Positions 1 to 12,360 of a stretch of 64,000 nucleotides of DNA are shown piece after piece. Below the pieces are notes generated by a model. It had not been told where the DNA came from. It saw only the letters and a list, made by a program, of their open reading frames with translations, and ran no database searches. Position 1 is the first letter of the stretch, and each line of letters starts with the position of its first letter. Position numbers and translations under genes: made by a program. The stretch covers positions 11,752,740-11,816,739 of the forward strand of contig NC_050469.1 of the NCBI RefSeq assembly GCF_013373865.1. The letters are read 5' to 3'. The stretch is from Monomorium pharaonis. Its lineage: Eukaryota > Arthropoda > Insecta > Hymenoptera > Formicidae.

Positions 1-457
1 AAACGCCTCGCGGGAAGCGAGAGAGTTCTCGATGGAAGCAGGAAACGAGAACGTAAAGTGGACAGTCCAAAAGGCAGGTGAGACAGCTACGCTAAGAAAC
101 ATCGAACAGCCAAGAAAACCAGAAGCAGTATGTTGTTTTTGCGGGCACCGCGATGTAGGTATACGTATTTTGTGTGTGCGTTGTGTTGTGTTGTGTTGTA
201 TACGTGGTGTGGAAATGTGTGGCGGGTACCTACACCGCCGCCGCCGCCGGGACGAGGTAGTGTACGACGGAGAGCGAGTGGCGGTCGAGAACATCCATTC
301 AGCCGAACATCTAAGGGAGGGAAACCAGAGCTCTCGAGATCACGAGACGTCGTCACGGCCGCGGCGCGATCCAACTTGCGACGCCGACGTCGCGGGAAAG
401 TGGCCCCTCGCACCTTGCGCGGCTTCATCTCGGAAAAGAGGGGAAAAAAACAAAGAC

Positions 458-488
<31 letters not shown>

Positions 489-624
489 ACGTTCGCTCGC
501 GGATGACGACGCTCTCGATCCATCCGAATGAAACACCAGAGGAACAGAACATTGAGAGGCAAAGAGACAGAGGGACAGAAAGAAAGAGAGAGAAAGATTC
601 GAGGGAGAAGAGAAAGAAAACAGC

Positions 625-627
<3 letters not shown>

Positions 628-695
<68 letters not shown>
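628..695. repeat. (GA)n microsatellite, about 34 units
   Basis: This is an uninterrupted AG/GA dinucleotide run of 68 bp. A shorter GA run lies at about 459-487, and imperfect purine-rich sequence fills the gap between them. Length polymorphism is likely. Translations of this stretch (Arg-Glu or Ser-Leu repeats) are artefacts. Confidence 0.97.
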
Positions 696-698
<3 letters not shown>

Positions 699-781
699 CA
701 GCCATCTCACCGCCCGCGCCACAGCTCAAAGCACTCACTAAACGTCACGAGAAAGCACGGACAGAGAGGACTGCCGATTGA

Positions 782-824
782 TGGTGGTGGTGGTGGTGGT
801 GGTGGTGATGGTGGTGGTGATGGT
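782..824. repeat. (GGT)n trinucleotide repeat
   Basis: A TGG/GGT triplet tract interrupted by two GAT variants, immediately right of the GA-rich block. No coding use was found. Confidence 0.9.
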
Positions 825-2601
825 TGGTCAGTGTCGGTCAATTGTTGCTGTCTACGAGTACAACGGGGCAAAGTGTCTATAGGCCTGGGACGTGCTTTTC
901 AATAACCTACAAAGAGCACTGGCTCCTCTCTCCCCCTGCGTGCTGGGTACGCAGTACGGTCGCCCGCGTAGCGCCCGGACCCGACCGACGTACGCCGTGG
1001 TGCCACCTGACAGACTCCGGGAAATTCGAGAAAACGGCATTTCCTTCGGCCCATGCGCGAGAACTTTAATCGAATTTCGGCGAGTTGCAGCGCCCCGACA
1101 ACGGCGGGGGCGGTTTCGCTCCGCTGCACGTGATCGGCTCCAGGGATTCTGTGCAGGGGACGCGGGGATTTGAATTTTGCCGCGTCGCCGTCCGATCTCT
1201 CTCGGCCCCCGGCCGATCGCCGTTCTCCGTTCGGTACTCGCGCCCGAAAAAAAAAAGCTGCGAAGCGTCGGAAAGAGGAGCGTGAAAACCGCCGCTGCTC
1301 TTTCCATTAGCTTACCCTCTTTCCCTTCTCACCCCGTCGAATCGTGTCGTCGCGCGTGTAATTTTAGCGATTGGCGGGTCGTTACGAAAAGTCACGTTAT
1401 TTTCCGAGGCGATTTGCGCGTCGCGATCCGACCACCTGCCATAATGGCGGATAAACGCGATAAATATATGAAAAATGATCAATTGTCGCACGGCGGAATT
1501 TACGGGAGTAAAATCAACACATTCGATCGGCAATTCAAAATTGCTAATCGAAGGGGAAGCACGATCGAAGAGATTTATCGTCTATCGATAGGTTACATCT
1601 AGGTGTAAAACGAAGACGATGTAGAGAAAAAACTTTGTCAACCTCAAAGTGAAAAATATGATCATCTCTGTCACTTACCTCGCGCGACCGCGTTCTTCAA
1701 ATTTCTACGTTCGCCGGCACGCACGCCGCACACATATATGCACACACACGTTTACTATCTTCGCACTACAGAGAACTCCGACGAAATTAACGACGCGGCG
1801 GTGACCGTGGGTTTAAGCGAGCGGAACCGGTTTTTTGTGGCACACCGACCGCGCCAAGTTGCCAGCAAAACCGCACGAGTGGCGCCATCCACTGGCGCGC
1901 CGCGGAATCGAATCCATCGCGTCTCTCGCGCGCGACGCGAATCGAGATTCACGAATTGCAAGCAAATTCTCGACGATCGTTGGTGAATCGTACCATAGAA
2001 GATCGAACTATTTTTCCTCTTACACTTGAAAGTCATCTCCAATCGCACACGACGATGACGGCGAGCAGAATTATGGCTTCACTCGCCCTAAGAAAGTCCA
2101 GAAAAAGATGCAAACATATTCTTGAAAAATGCGAAGCAAAAATTTTAGAAGATTGAAGAAAAACGGAAGGACGTACGTGTATAGATACTTGCAATTAACA
2201 TGCGATGATTAATATTCGAATAATTCAAAACTCTGACTTCGTCATCATCGTGTTCGATAAGAAATGAACATAGAATATATATTATCATACATTAGAAGAT
2301 AAAATTAGAATTTTGTTCACGATTATCAAGAATTTGCGCGGTAAAAAATGTCGTCAGCCACATTCCTCACCTTCCTCCACCTTTCGCTCCGAAGAAACTG
2401 AAATTAGTCGCGAATCAATGCACGACCGGCATTTGGCGAAGATGTCACTGCGCAGACGCGGATTAGGCGGATGAGAGAGAAACAAATACGGCCATTAGCA
2501 TTCTGTTTCCTTCTTTCTCTTTTGCTCGCTTCATCCATCCTGGCCTCATTGTCACCGTCGCTACTGTCATTCGTTCGTAATTGTTCGTACGGAGATTTGC
2601 G

Positions 2602-4334
2602 ATGGCTGCTCCGGTGAAGAAGCGTGAGGTTCAGGAAAAGTTACGCGACGATGACGAGAACCACGTGTCGTCCAGCAGCGAGGACGAGGAATATGACATC
2701 GCGAATGAACAGGTAAGAAACAGTCGATTTGATAAGACATGTCACAAGACGTATCACCGAGCGGTTAACCTCACTTTTCGAGCACGCGGTCGCGTTCTCT
2801 TATGCTGTAGATTTATTTAGTAGTTCCAATCCGAACGCGAGATTAACGTGAAAATTATGGTCAAAATAATCTCTTACGGATGAAAAGTCTGCTTGTATTT
2901 AGCAATTTTTGGAAGTATATGCATATATATTTTATGCAATATTGTGCATAGATGCAACAGCAGTTTGTACTTTTTAAGCAAATTAGAATATAAAGATTAT
3001 TAAGATTATTAAACAAATTGTTCTTGCTTTTATGTAAAAATGATTATGAAAAAATATTGATTCTATATCTATTAATGTAAATTAGTATAGAATTATTATG
3101 TAGTGTGTGCAATTTCTTTCTAGTTTATTTAAAGATAATATTAACTAATGAAACAAGTAGCATATTTTATTACTATGTGCTCTTTAGCAAGAAATTGCAG
3201 TTTTTAGACAATGTAACCGTGAATTTTTTGTTTGATATGAGTAACATAATCGTTATGCCACAATTATGTCAGTACTGCATTAATAAACTGTCAAATTGAC
3301 TTCCATAAATTAATCATTAGCTAATGTTTTTTGGGGTACAATTAGAAATTTTAATTAAAATTATATTGATATACTTTATAAATTAAGATAATTAGTGATG
3401 TAATAAATGTGAATTCTAGGGAATGGAATTCCAAGTAGATTTTGAAGGTCGCAACCCACAAGATCCAGATTATCATGGAATTAAAACGTTGTTGCAACAA
3501 CTTTTCCTCAAAGCACACATTGATTTGGGTGGACTTACAGAGTTAATAATATCACAAAATTATGTAGGATCAGTTGTTAAACAGTCTGCAGATATAGATG
3601 ATTCTGACGATGAAGATAATGACATTAATGACGTATTTGGTATTACAACAGTTATTAATATTTCTGATAAACAGGTAAATATATTATATAATGTAAATAA
3701 AATTATTGATATATAATTATTACATATTAAATTAAAAAGTTTATTATTAATTTCTGTTTACCAATTCTATTTACTAAAAAAAAATTTTTTTTAGAATATT
3801 TTGTGTATACAACAACTTCGACAGCTACTACAACAATTAGCAGATGAGCATGCAACTGACGCAGTTAACACTATGATAAAAAGTATATTGGAGAACGATG
3901 CAGCACAATTAGGTTTGCTTATCAACGAAAGATTTGTCAACATTCCCGCCAAAATTTCAGTGCCACTTCTTGAAAATCTTATTTCTGAATTGAAACGTGC
4001 CAATAGCAAAAATATGCCATATAATTTTTCCTATTTCGTACTAATATGTAAGTTGTACAAATCAGAAGATAAAAAAGTCGGGAAAAAAACAAAAGGCAAA
4101 AACAAAAACGCTGACAACGAGTTATCGATACTGTGGAGTAATCCAGAAGAGGAGATTTTTGCGGAAGAGGCACTTGTTAATTTTGAATTTTCCGTGGAGG
4201 AAGAAGCGGACAGTGGTTTATCCGGGACATGGACCGAAACGGACGATAAGATGATACCTTACAGACGAGTATTGCTATTTGAAGCTTCAAAGCTACAATC
4301 CATATTTGATAAAATACAGAATCAGTTTTCTTAA
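2602..4334 (+). CDS. BCCIP: BCCIP homologue (BRCA2- and CDKN1A-interacting protein / Bcp1 family)
   Basis: Three coding exons, 2602-2712, 3420-3674 and 3795-4334, join in phase 0 to give 301 aa, close to the usual length of animal BCCIP (about 310-320 aa). The start is the ATG in GCGATGGCTGCT. A purine-led upstream in-frame TTG is not a credible start. Residues 20-40 form a Ser/Asp/Glu-rich acidic tail (SSSSEDEEYD). The Bcp1/BCCIP domain follows, with the characteristic MEFQVDFEGRNPQDPDYHGIK opening, a second acidic insert (DDSDDEDNDIND) and the family pattern INERFVNIPAKISVPLL. A Lys-rich stretch (KKVGKKTKGKNKNA) precedes the conserved C-terminal half, which ends in an amphipathic helix. Family members act in the nucleus in p21/BRCA2-linked genome maintenance and as chaperones for ribosomal protein uL14; those roles are established for the family, not shown here. 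The gene converges on the shootin-1 homologue. Confidence 0.95.
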
Positions 4335-4675
4335 TTTTATAAACGATGTTAATATTTTCGTAAACGAATACGGCCGAGTCCTATGCAATGCTTCCTATTT
4401 ATGAGCAGAAGATATGCTTCTGCAAAGATAGTTTTTTATATATCTGCATATAATAATGTATAACTTAATGTGTTACATTAAGCTTTTTATAACATATCTC
4501 TTATCTAATGCTTATATTGTATCTAAGAATTTCCGTACTTCTTTTTTTCATTTTTCTGCTTTTATTTCTCTTAACATGTACATTAGAAAATATTTGCAAA
4601 ATAGCCACCGATCTTACACTAGACCTCTTCTGGGTTAAGTTTCATACAATAGTACAAAAGTTATCTTTACAATCG

Positions 4676-4681
4676 AATAAA
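4676..4681 (+). terminator. Candidate poly(A) signal of the BCCIP homologue
   Basis: AATAAA lies about 340 bases after the BCCIP stop codon and before the stop codon of the convergent gene. It is the first canonical hexamer seen on this strand downstream of the gene. The assignment is by position only. Confidence 0.45.
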
Positions 4682-4861
4682 TAGATTTTGCATAAATTTA
4701 GATTGAGCAAGACAAATCTATAAGACAAAATATACACGTGTGATGACGAAAATCTATAGCATACTGTAAAATAATAATAATGTATAATTTAATCAATTGT
4801 TTTAGATTCGTTAAACTTTTGTTTTTAGAATTATAAATTGTATTTGTCCAAACAATTTTCA

Positions 4862-7800
4862 TTATGCCGTGTCCGTAAACTTGAATGACTGTCTTATTGG
4901 CTTGGCTCTTCGTCTCATAGTACCAAGAATATTTAACATCTCAGAAACTGCTGGTGGCTTACTTTCCGCTTCTTGTCGTCTTTTCCGGTCTTCTTCTCTT
5001 TGTTTCTGAAATCAACGTCTTGCTCAAATATGCATATTGATTAAAAGACATATTGTAGTTTATTTAAAAATATTTTTTTATATAAGGATTTAAAAAACGT
5101 TCGAGAAATTAATGGTATTTTCAACATTTTTATATGACATATACTCCAAATATTTATATAGTCCAACTTACGTCTGTTTGCTTCAGCGTAAAACGACCGC
5201 CTTTAATTTGATTAATAATATCGTCGATAGCTGGAAATTAGATACATATATAACACGCAATGTATAACTTTTATACATTCATAATAAAACAAAATTATTA
5301 ATCCGATTATAAAACAATAGATTGTATAATTACCAGGTTGTTGCGTGACCGCAGGCGTTTTTTTCGGCGTAATACCAAGCATATTTTCCATATCGCTTAC
5401 AGCTGAGGTTAATTTTTCTCTAGTCAGCAATTTTATCGATGATTGACCAACTGCTGACATCGACGGTGGTGGAGGTGGTGGCGGTAACGGTGGCGGTGGC
5501 GGTCTCGAAAGTTTCTCTTCTAACTCGTTGATCTTCTGTTTCAAGCATTGCACAACCTTCTCCAACTCTTCTACCGAATTCTCAGCCCTTAGGGCTCTCT
5601 GAACAGCTACTTCTAATTCAGACTCCGCTAGCTTTAACTTCTCCTCGACAATCTCAAATTCTACATTCGATTCCTTTTCCTCTAATTTCTCCTGCAATAT
5701 CTGTACTTGAGAAGTATGGTTTTGCTTTTCCTCCTCTAGTAGCCTTTTTAGGGATTCAACCTCGTTCAAAACGTTTAACAATCTTCCATTCGGATCATCT
5801 CCGACCTCTGCCATGAGGAGAGCACTTTGATGCGCTAAGACGTTTCGTTCTTTCTGGAACTACACGAACAATCGGCTAATCAGCGGTATATAAAAATAAA
5901 CAATCTTTAATGCTCTAATTCCCAAATCTATCTTTTTGTTTTTCTTATCATATTGTCTTAAAAGTAGAAATTAGAGTTTTACTTTAAAACGATAATCTAA
6001 ATAATAGATATATATTATGAATATTCTTAAAAAATAAAAGAATTAAATTGTGTGTTTATAACAAAATTAAATTGTAGAAAATAATGACGCACTTTTTCGG
6101 CTTCCATCTTCAGAATTTTCGCACTTTCTCGTTCGCGATCGCATTGCGTCTTCAGAGTCTGCACTTCTTCGGCTACCATTTTCGTGACTCTTTCCATGTT
6201 TTGCTTTTGCACTTTCATCTCGTTAATTTTCTCCTCATCTGCGAAAGAAACGAATTGGTTGATTTATCGCGTTTTATTTATCACGAGATTATCTTATGAA
6301 GGATTTACTTTTTTGTCGGAGGGCTCTTTCCTCCTCCAGCTGCGTGGTCAGCTGCGTCACCTGCTCCTGCGCCTCGAATTCCTGAAGCCGCGCAGAATGA
6401 AGTTCCGTTTGTAATCGCGCTATTTCGCCACTCAGATCTAAAAACGGATTTAGGATCAATTATTCCATTGTTATTCTATTAGTTTTGTTTAACTATTGTT
6501 TACACAATTACATTATAAACGTGAACCCCGAGAAGATGAGTATATAACAACCACGGAAATCAAACAAAATCAGTTACTGACCTTTCACCGTTTGCCTCAA
6601 CTGATCCAAATCCTCAAAGTTTGAATCCACTTCATCAGACATGTCGAAATGCAATGCTTCATCTGGATTGCTGCGTTGAAACTTCTGCGCCAAAATGTGG
6701 GACTTTCGCTTCAGCTCGCGGTTTTGTCGATACCACTATAAAATTACATACCATTTTAAAATAACTAGATTACTTAACCGATATATTTTCATGTATACAT
6801 ACGGATTATTACAAATGATATGCAGATAAAATATTAAATATAAATTACAGGAATGTTACCTCAGATGCTTGCTGCATAGCTTTGTGCATTGCGTTCGTTT
6901 CTACGTCATACTGATGTTTTAATTGTTCATATTCTTTACACACCGCCTCAGAAACTACGAGGAAAAAAAATTTAGTAATTTTGTAGAAGACGTAAAAGGT
7001 AGATGTTACGAGTTGAAGTTTCAAAAGTTATTTAGATATGCACCTGTTCGCAATTTTAATAGCTTCTGCTCCTTCTCCTGAACCTGTGACTGCAATGCAT
7101 TATTTTCCCTTTGCAATTGTTGGTATTTTTTCTCCAAGTCCACGTGCTCCTTATTCACTGCAAAAGATGTTCGATTACGACATAGAACGCAATTTTCTAT
7201 TACGAAACTATTTTATAATTTGTCTTTCTACTGAAAGTGGCACCCGGATGTGCGTGGGTAAAATGAGTCAATTCAAACATAGTTATTAAGTCGACAATCA
7301 GATTAAGGTCACATAATCCGTAGAATACTATTGAGAAACGATCGATGATGTCATTGTTCATTTTGTATTATAGAACAAAATATAATTCTAGCATTGATGG
7401 AACATTCATCAAATGTCATGTGTAGTAGCCTTTTACTAAACAAACAATTTAAGAAGCAAAAAATGTTATACTGTGTACATATGCATGCGTGTCGAAAGTT
7501 GCGTTACTTTAACATTTCGTGAAGTTCTGATTGCCATATTGTTCTCCGTTTTTTAAGTCACATTTACAAATACTATCTTCAAATATCCTTGGTAAAATTC
7601 CGACGCGTCATTACATTACGCACGAATCGCTTACGAGACGTTTGTCGCTTATTAATTATGAATCGTATTCGAGGTACTTTGGGATCATCTTAAAAAAAAA
7701 AGTCTCACCGCTATGATATGATCAAATTTATTTTCCGGGTCCTTTTCACGTAAACTCGATCGAGCAGCTTGCTGCTGATCGTAAATCGATGACAACGAAC

Positions 7801-8843
7801 CGTTCTGAGAATACAGATTCGCGTACCAATAACACTTTGTCCCCGTCAATTTATAATTCTATCGCGTATAAACAGTGTGACTAATACGCGTCAATGCCTC
7901 GATTTTACATGCAGAAGTGAATCACGACATGCTAATCGACTACACGACATTTTCAGTCTGCTATCCGTGAAATGTAAACGCGTGTGATAAACGCGCTTCC
8001 CATTTATGAGCGTTTATTAATAAGAAGATATCTTATAAAAAAATCGACGACAAACTATGATAAGCCAGCTTATTATAATATCGAGCACATTACAAACAAT
8101 ATTCGAGCACAAATATGTATAAGTAATTAAGTTACGTTCCTCACCTTAAGAAGTACAAGAACGATTTAATCATGAATTCGGTATACGTTTGAAATCGTTT
8201 GAAATATCAATCGATAAATATCGGATATCAAAGAAAGTTAAGATATATCTACTTATCAACAAATTCAAATTTCAGATTCTGAACAGTATAATTAGCTGTT
8301 ATCTAATACATCGCACGTTGCATTCGCTAGCCATCTAAATCGACTGTCGCGTCAATTTAACGCTTCCAATTAGTAATTACCAGCTTCGCTCTTCTGTAGC
8401 AGGTGTTTCCGCCTCTTCTCCGAGTCCTCATATTTGCTCTTCCACTTGGACTCCAAGAAGCTGTTGCTCCTGTTGAGATTGACGACGTCGTTCATTGTCC
8501 TGCAACCACTCGTTGGCATTGTCTTCTCCTCAGATCTTCGCATCTCGATGCTGGAGGTCGACAATTGATTGTTATTGCGAGACCTTAGCTGTACGACCGA
8601 AGCTTCGAGCTTCTCGAAGGACGCTCTTTGGGCTGCCACGTTCCCCGTTCCGTGGCCGAGCTTCTCGAAGGATCCTCTGCGTTTTGGAGGACATCTCTCT
8701 TGAGCCTTGATCGCGGCCGATATTCTCGGCACCGGAATGTGAGAATGAATCACGCTCGGAGACGTCCTCGGTGGCTCCGTGCTCAGGACGATGTTGAATT
8801 CCGTCTTATTCATGGTGTCTGTGGAAATAAGCGCACTTGTCAT
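4862..8843 (-). CDS. SHTN1: Shootin-1-like coiled-coil protein
   Basis: Nine coding exons read right to left: 8843-8381, 7157-7044, 6954-6860, 6735-6582, 6437-6309, 6238-6093, 5859-5334, 5230-5172 and 5005-4862. All junctions keep frame, giving 609 aa against about 630 for human shootin-1. Most of the protein is heptad-rich coiled coil from about residue 135. The segment MVAEEVQTLKTQCDRERESA aligns with the shootin MVIEEVN/NFMQNHLE region, and SNPDEALHFDMSDE is a conserved acidic spacer. A polyproline stretch (residues about 487-499, two runs of P around one Leu) is followed by short conserved C-terminal helices, MENMLGITPKK and VSEMLNILGTMRRRAKP, as in the family. Shootin-1 couples actin retrograde flow to adhesion molecules in growing axons; the neuronal role here is inferred. 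The N-terminal 130 residues are Ser-rich and poorly conserved. A consensus acceptor (TTTCCACAG) lies between the first ATG and a second ATG at 8813, so the true start may be 8813 (599 aa) with an upstream noncoding exon. Confidence 0.92.
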
Positions 8844-9720
8844 CTCGTTTATTACAAGCTCTGTTAGCGATAACGATGGAGTGTTCTAGATTTCTAGAAT
8901 TGGCTAGTTCCTGGTCAGTCCGTACGGTTTTTTTTTCCCCAAAAGTACAATATATTATTTAGATTAAGAAAATTGTTTTACAGTAAAATACAATAAAGAT
9001 GTTTCGTAGTCAGTATAAAGTTACAAATCTTACGGTATTATTAATATTATTATATCTGCTATTATCATTATTGCTAAAGTAATTGAAAAAAAAAACTATC
9101 GATATATTACCAATTATCGGTGTTATTGGATTTCTACTTTATTTTGTAAAATTTTACACAAGTGAATATGATTTCATTATGATTTTAAACGCGTAATAAA
9201 TCGATATTTCTTCGTTAAGGAATTATGACGTTTGACAAGTGTCTTGAACGGAGAAACAAAATTCCTAAAATGCGTCTTATGTACATAAATTTTTCGTCAA
9301 CAGCATTGTTGACTCATTAAATTGCATAACCGACATTCAGAAAAATAACAGCGCCACAATTCAATTTTTATAACAATATAATCCCATTTTTGCAACAATC
9401 CAAAAAAGTGGATCCATGCACATCGCCACCGATTACTTACTGCAAAGGTTAATAACATTAGATATTTCTAAAAATAATATATTGGTCTCGCCCTCGGCAG
9501 TCAAGTTCGAAATAGCAGCTGCATCAAAATACTCTTGTGCACGGAGAAAATTTTATAGTAAAAATTTTTTTAATCGTCACAATATTACTGCGGTCGATTC
9601 ATTACAAACTGTCAAGCTTAAATATCGCAAGTATTGTTGTTCGGTGTATATTCGTTATTTTATGATATCACGACTATTAACGGGGAGAAGTTGAAATTTG
9701 ACTCTTGATAAGATATGTCG
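8844..9720. other. A+T-rich intergenic or 5' intron sequence
   Basis: No open frame looks protein-like. If the shootin-1 homologue begins at the ATG at 8813, this stretch is its first intron. Otherwise it is its immediate upstream region. Confidence 0.4.
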
Positions 9721-12360
9721 TATTAATACATACGTACGCGTTCATTCACGCCGCGAAACACGAGTTCCCGGAACAGAGGTTTGTGCGCTTCTAAAATAGG
9801 ATTCCTCCAAAAGTTTACCCGAGAGTTAGGTTTAGACGCACGTGCTGTGCTTCGCGGGAGCAAGGCGAATAGCTCTCCTGCGGGCCATTTAAAAGTTAAT
9901 TCATCGGAATGCACGACTGTTTCGTAGAGGGCTCGTGCGGTCCGATCGTTAAACCGACGTCGACCGAAGGGTTTCGGCCGCTTTCCCTAAGCTAAAAAGT
10001 CCGCCAGGTGTTGCGGATCGCTTCGATAATGCCGGAGCGAGTAATTGCCGTTCTGGCTTCCGCCAACGTCAACGTCTCTTTCGGCTCCGTCGAGCACGAA
10101 AGCCAAGAGAGAGGGAGGATCGCAAAAAAATTTACTCGGCCGAAAATCCCGAGACGCGGACAGATACTTCGATGGAATACACAATTCTCGGCGTTCGAGA
10201 TGACAATTGGTCCTTTCATTTGCATTCGAGTACGTGCCTATTAGGCCTAGAGCAGGAAAGACATTCCGGTGTTGAGATCAATAAACTGGGGCGTATTCTC
10301 AAAGCGCGTTCGCAAAATATAGCAGGCACCCTTCACGCGCAAGTGAAAACATGAAACTTGACATAGTACTTGACAGAACACTTCAGTAAAAGATATTTGT
10401 CGATAAGTTTGTCGCGAATTAAACGCAACCGCGAAATTAATCTTTGATTTATTATCGTTTAATTATATGAAATTCAATATAATTATTTGAAGAAGTGTTT
10501 TTAATTAGATTTACATCTGAAAGGCAGACGTTTAAGTAATTAACTAATATATTACAAAAATATATACTTTATTCAAAGCAGGAGGGATTTAATTTAACTT
10601 GAAACAGAACGGCTGTACACATGTTTATCGAGCGATTGACGCTTGCGATCGTTTTTCTTTTTGCCTTGTCCTCGCTACAGCATAACTAGTGTCATCGATC
10701 GTTGCATCGCGGTGGCACATTAGCTTTACGTATGTACACATTTCTATGCAGCACATGCACGACATAAATACCGGCATACATATTCGTCATACATGCTGAA
10801 AAAAAAAAATCGTTGATTTGACTAAATTTTTCTCAACTCGATTAAATTGCAGTTTAAGCATTTATGCATTTAACTTAAGTACGTAAAATACTTGGGCTTT
10901 AATTCAAGTGTTTATATAATTAACTGAAATTTAATCAAACTTTCTTTTCTCGGTGCATTAACGAGCGGCGAGCCAAGTGTCCGATAACATCCAATTGATA
11001 GAGCACGAGCTAAGTTTGCACGTGTTCAGGATTGTATTGCGAAGAAGATAGCGCTTCCCCGAATGAAACATACTTTCACACGTGAATTACTCATAACTCA
11101 TGGAACTGACGGAATCAGTCGAGAATCTTGGAAAGGTGCGTCGCGTTTTTAGAGGGAAAACTAACAGAAAGTAACATGACGATTCGCTGTTCTTCCATGT
11201 TATTATTTATCGTATATGAATTTACTTAATTAATTGATAATTTCAGTAAGCGTTTTTTTTTATTTTATAACGGTAACATCTGTCGTTTAATTAATCTCTT
11301 CTGTTGACGCACGCTTTTTTTTATACTTAAGAAAGATAGCGATTTATTTTTCTGCGAAATTAAGACGTCTGTCCTTTTTATTAATCATATTCAGAAAACG
11401 TACTGAATGTCGCTACAGGTTTTGCAGTAACAGGGTTTCAGCAAACGCGACGTTCGTGCGATCTAAATCCGACCTAAACGCAGATGCAATTTTCGCTCTT
11501 TTTTTTTTTTTTTGTAGGTACCGCACGCGCAACTTAGCTACTGCGACATCCGTCAACTCGCTTGCGGAGTAATTTAACTCGTAGAACAAAGACCGTAATG
11601 ACTTTTAATTGTCAATCACGCCGTGTACGCGTCGTGTAATGGACTTTGGAGTCGCACGTCGGATAGTGTACTCGCGGTAAGCACCGGGCGATCCTTTCAC
11701 TTTACCTCTTTTGCATCAAAGAACGAGATAACCCGTTTCGTTACACGCGCGTTTGAAATCTCATTCGAGGAATCGCGAATGCAAACGGATCCGCGTCGAT
11801 GCGTCTCACAAAATCGCGCCCGTGCAATCGACAATTTAGTCCAGCGATCACTTCCCGAAATCGCGAAGACGAGCGACGCGAATACTCGCAGAAACGAGGC
11901 ACGGCGAGATAAATTTTTTTCTTCCCTACAAACGACAGACGGTTACACTCACGCTTGTTCGTTGCACCACCACGTGAGGTCGAGAAGTGTCAGTTTCTTT
12001 TTCTTTCTTTCCTTCTTTCTTTCTTTCTTCCTGCCTTCCCTTCCTCGACGCGTCGTCGAGTTCCGCGCGGTCGGACTCGGCCGAGAGGCTCGTGCGTGCG
12101 TTCTCCCCGACGCGCGTCCACGAGCGTACTGACTCCGCGCGGGCGCGCGTTGCCTCGTTGTAACGTTACATTATCTCGTGGCACCGCGGGACTGCACGCG
12201 AGGAGAGAAACGCGAGAGACCGTTCGTTTCTTTAAGGAAAACCGACCCGGGCGTGTGCGCGCCACGCACGCACGCACCTTCCGCGGAGTGCGCCACGCGG
12301 TAGCCTTCGACGCGTCACGCTGTTCGATACTAAAGGTGCGATTTGATCGTGATTCGTGAG
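9721..12360. other. Noncoding region with CpG-rich blocks
   Basis: Moderately GC-rich sequence at about 9720-10240 and strongly CpG-rich sequence at about 11600-12320 flank an A+T-rich middle. A TTTC/TTCC pyrimidine tract lies at about 11997-12040. Open frames across 11.6-12.3 kb occur on both strands, are Arg-rich, and show no recognisable domain. The block lies 3.5 kb upstream of the shootin-1 homologue on its coding strand and is a reasonable candidate for its promoter. This is inference only. Confidence 0.35.

Larger units (their letters stand above)
1..2480. other. GC-rich region without a recognisable gene
   Basis: From about 1 to 2000 the sequence is CpG-rich and open in several frames on both strands, and it becomes A+T-rich after about 2150. 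The open frames are dominated by GA, GGT and Arg/Ser-rich low complexity, so I do not call any as protein. The composition resembles the CpG-rich blocks around other gene starts in this window. It may therefore be the promoter or 5' UTR of a gene lying off the left edge, or the distal promoter of the BCCIP homologue. No domain, TATA box or clear initiator was seen. Confidence 0.5.

Noticed and set aside
32..781. Long open frame of 249 codons, and several overlapping ones on both strands
   Set aside because: Composition is driven by GA repeats and CpG-rich DNA (Arg/Glu or Ser/Leu runs); no domain and no coherent splice structure.
11623..12359. Plus-strand frames of 134-169 codons in a CpG-rich block
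   Set aside because: Low-complexity, Arg/Ser-rich, several frames open at once; treated as possible promoter DNA instead.
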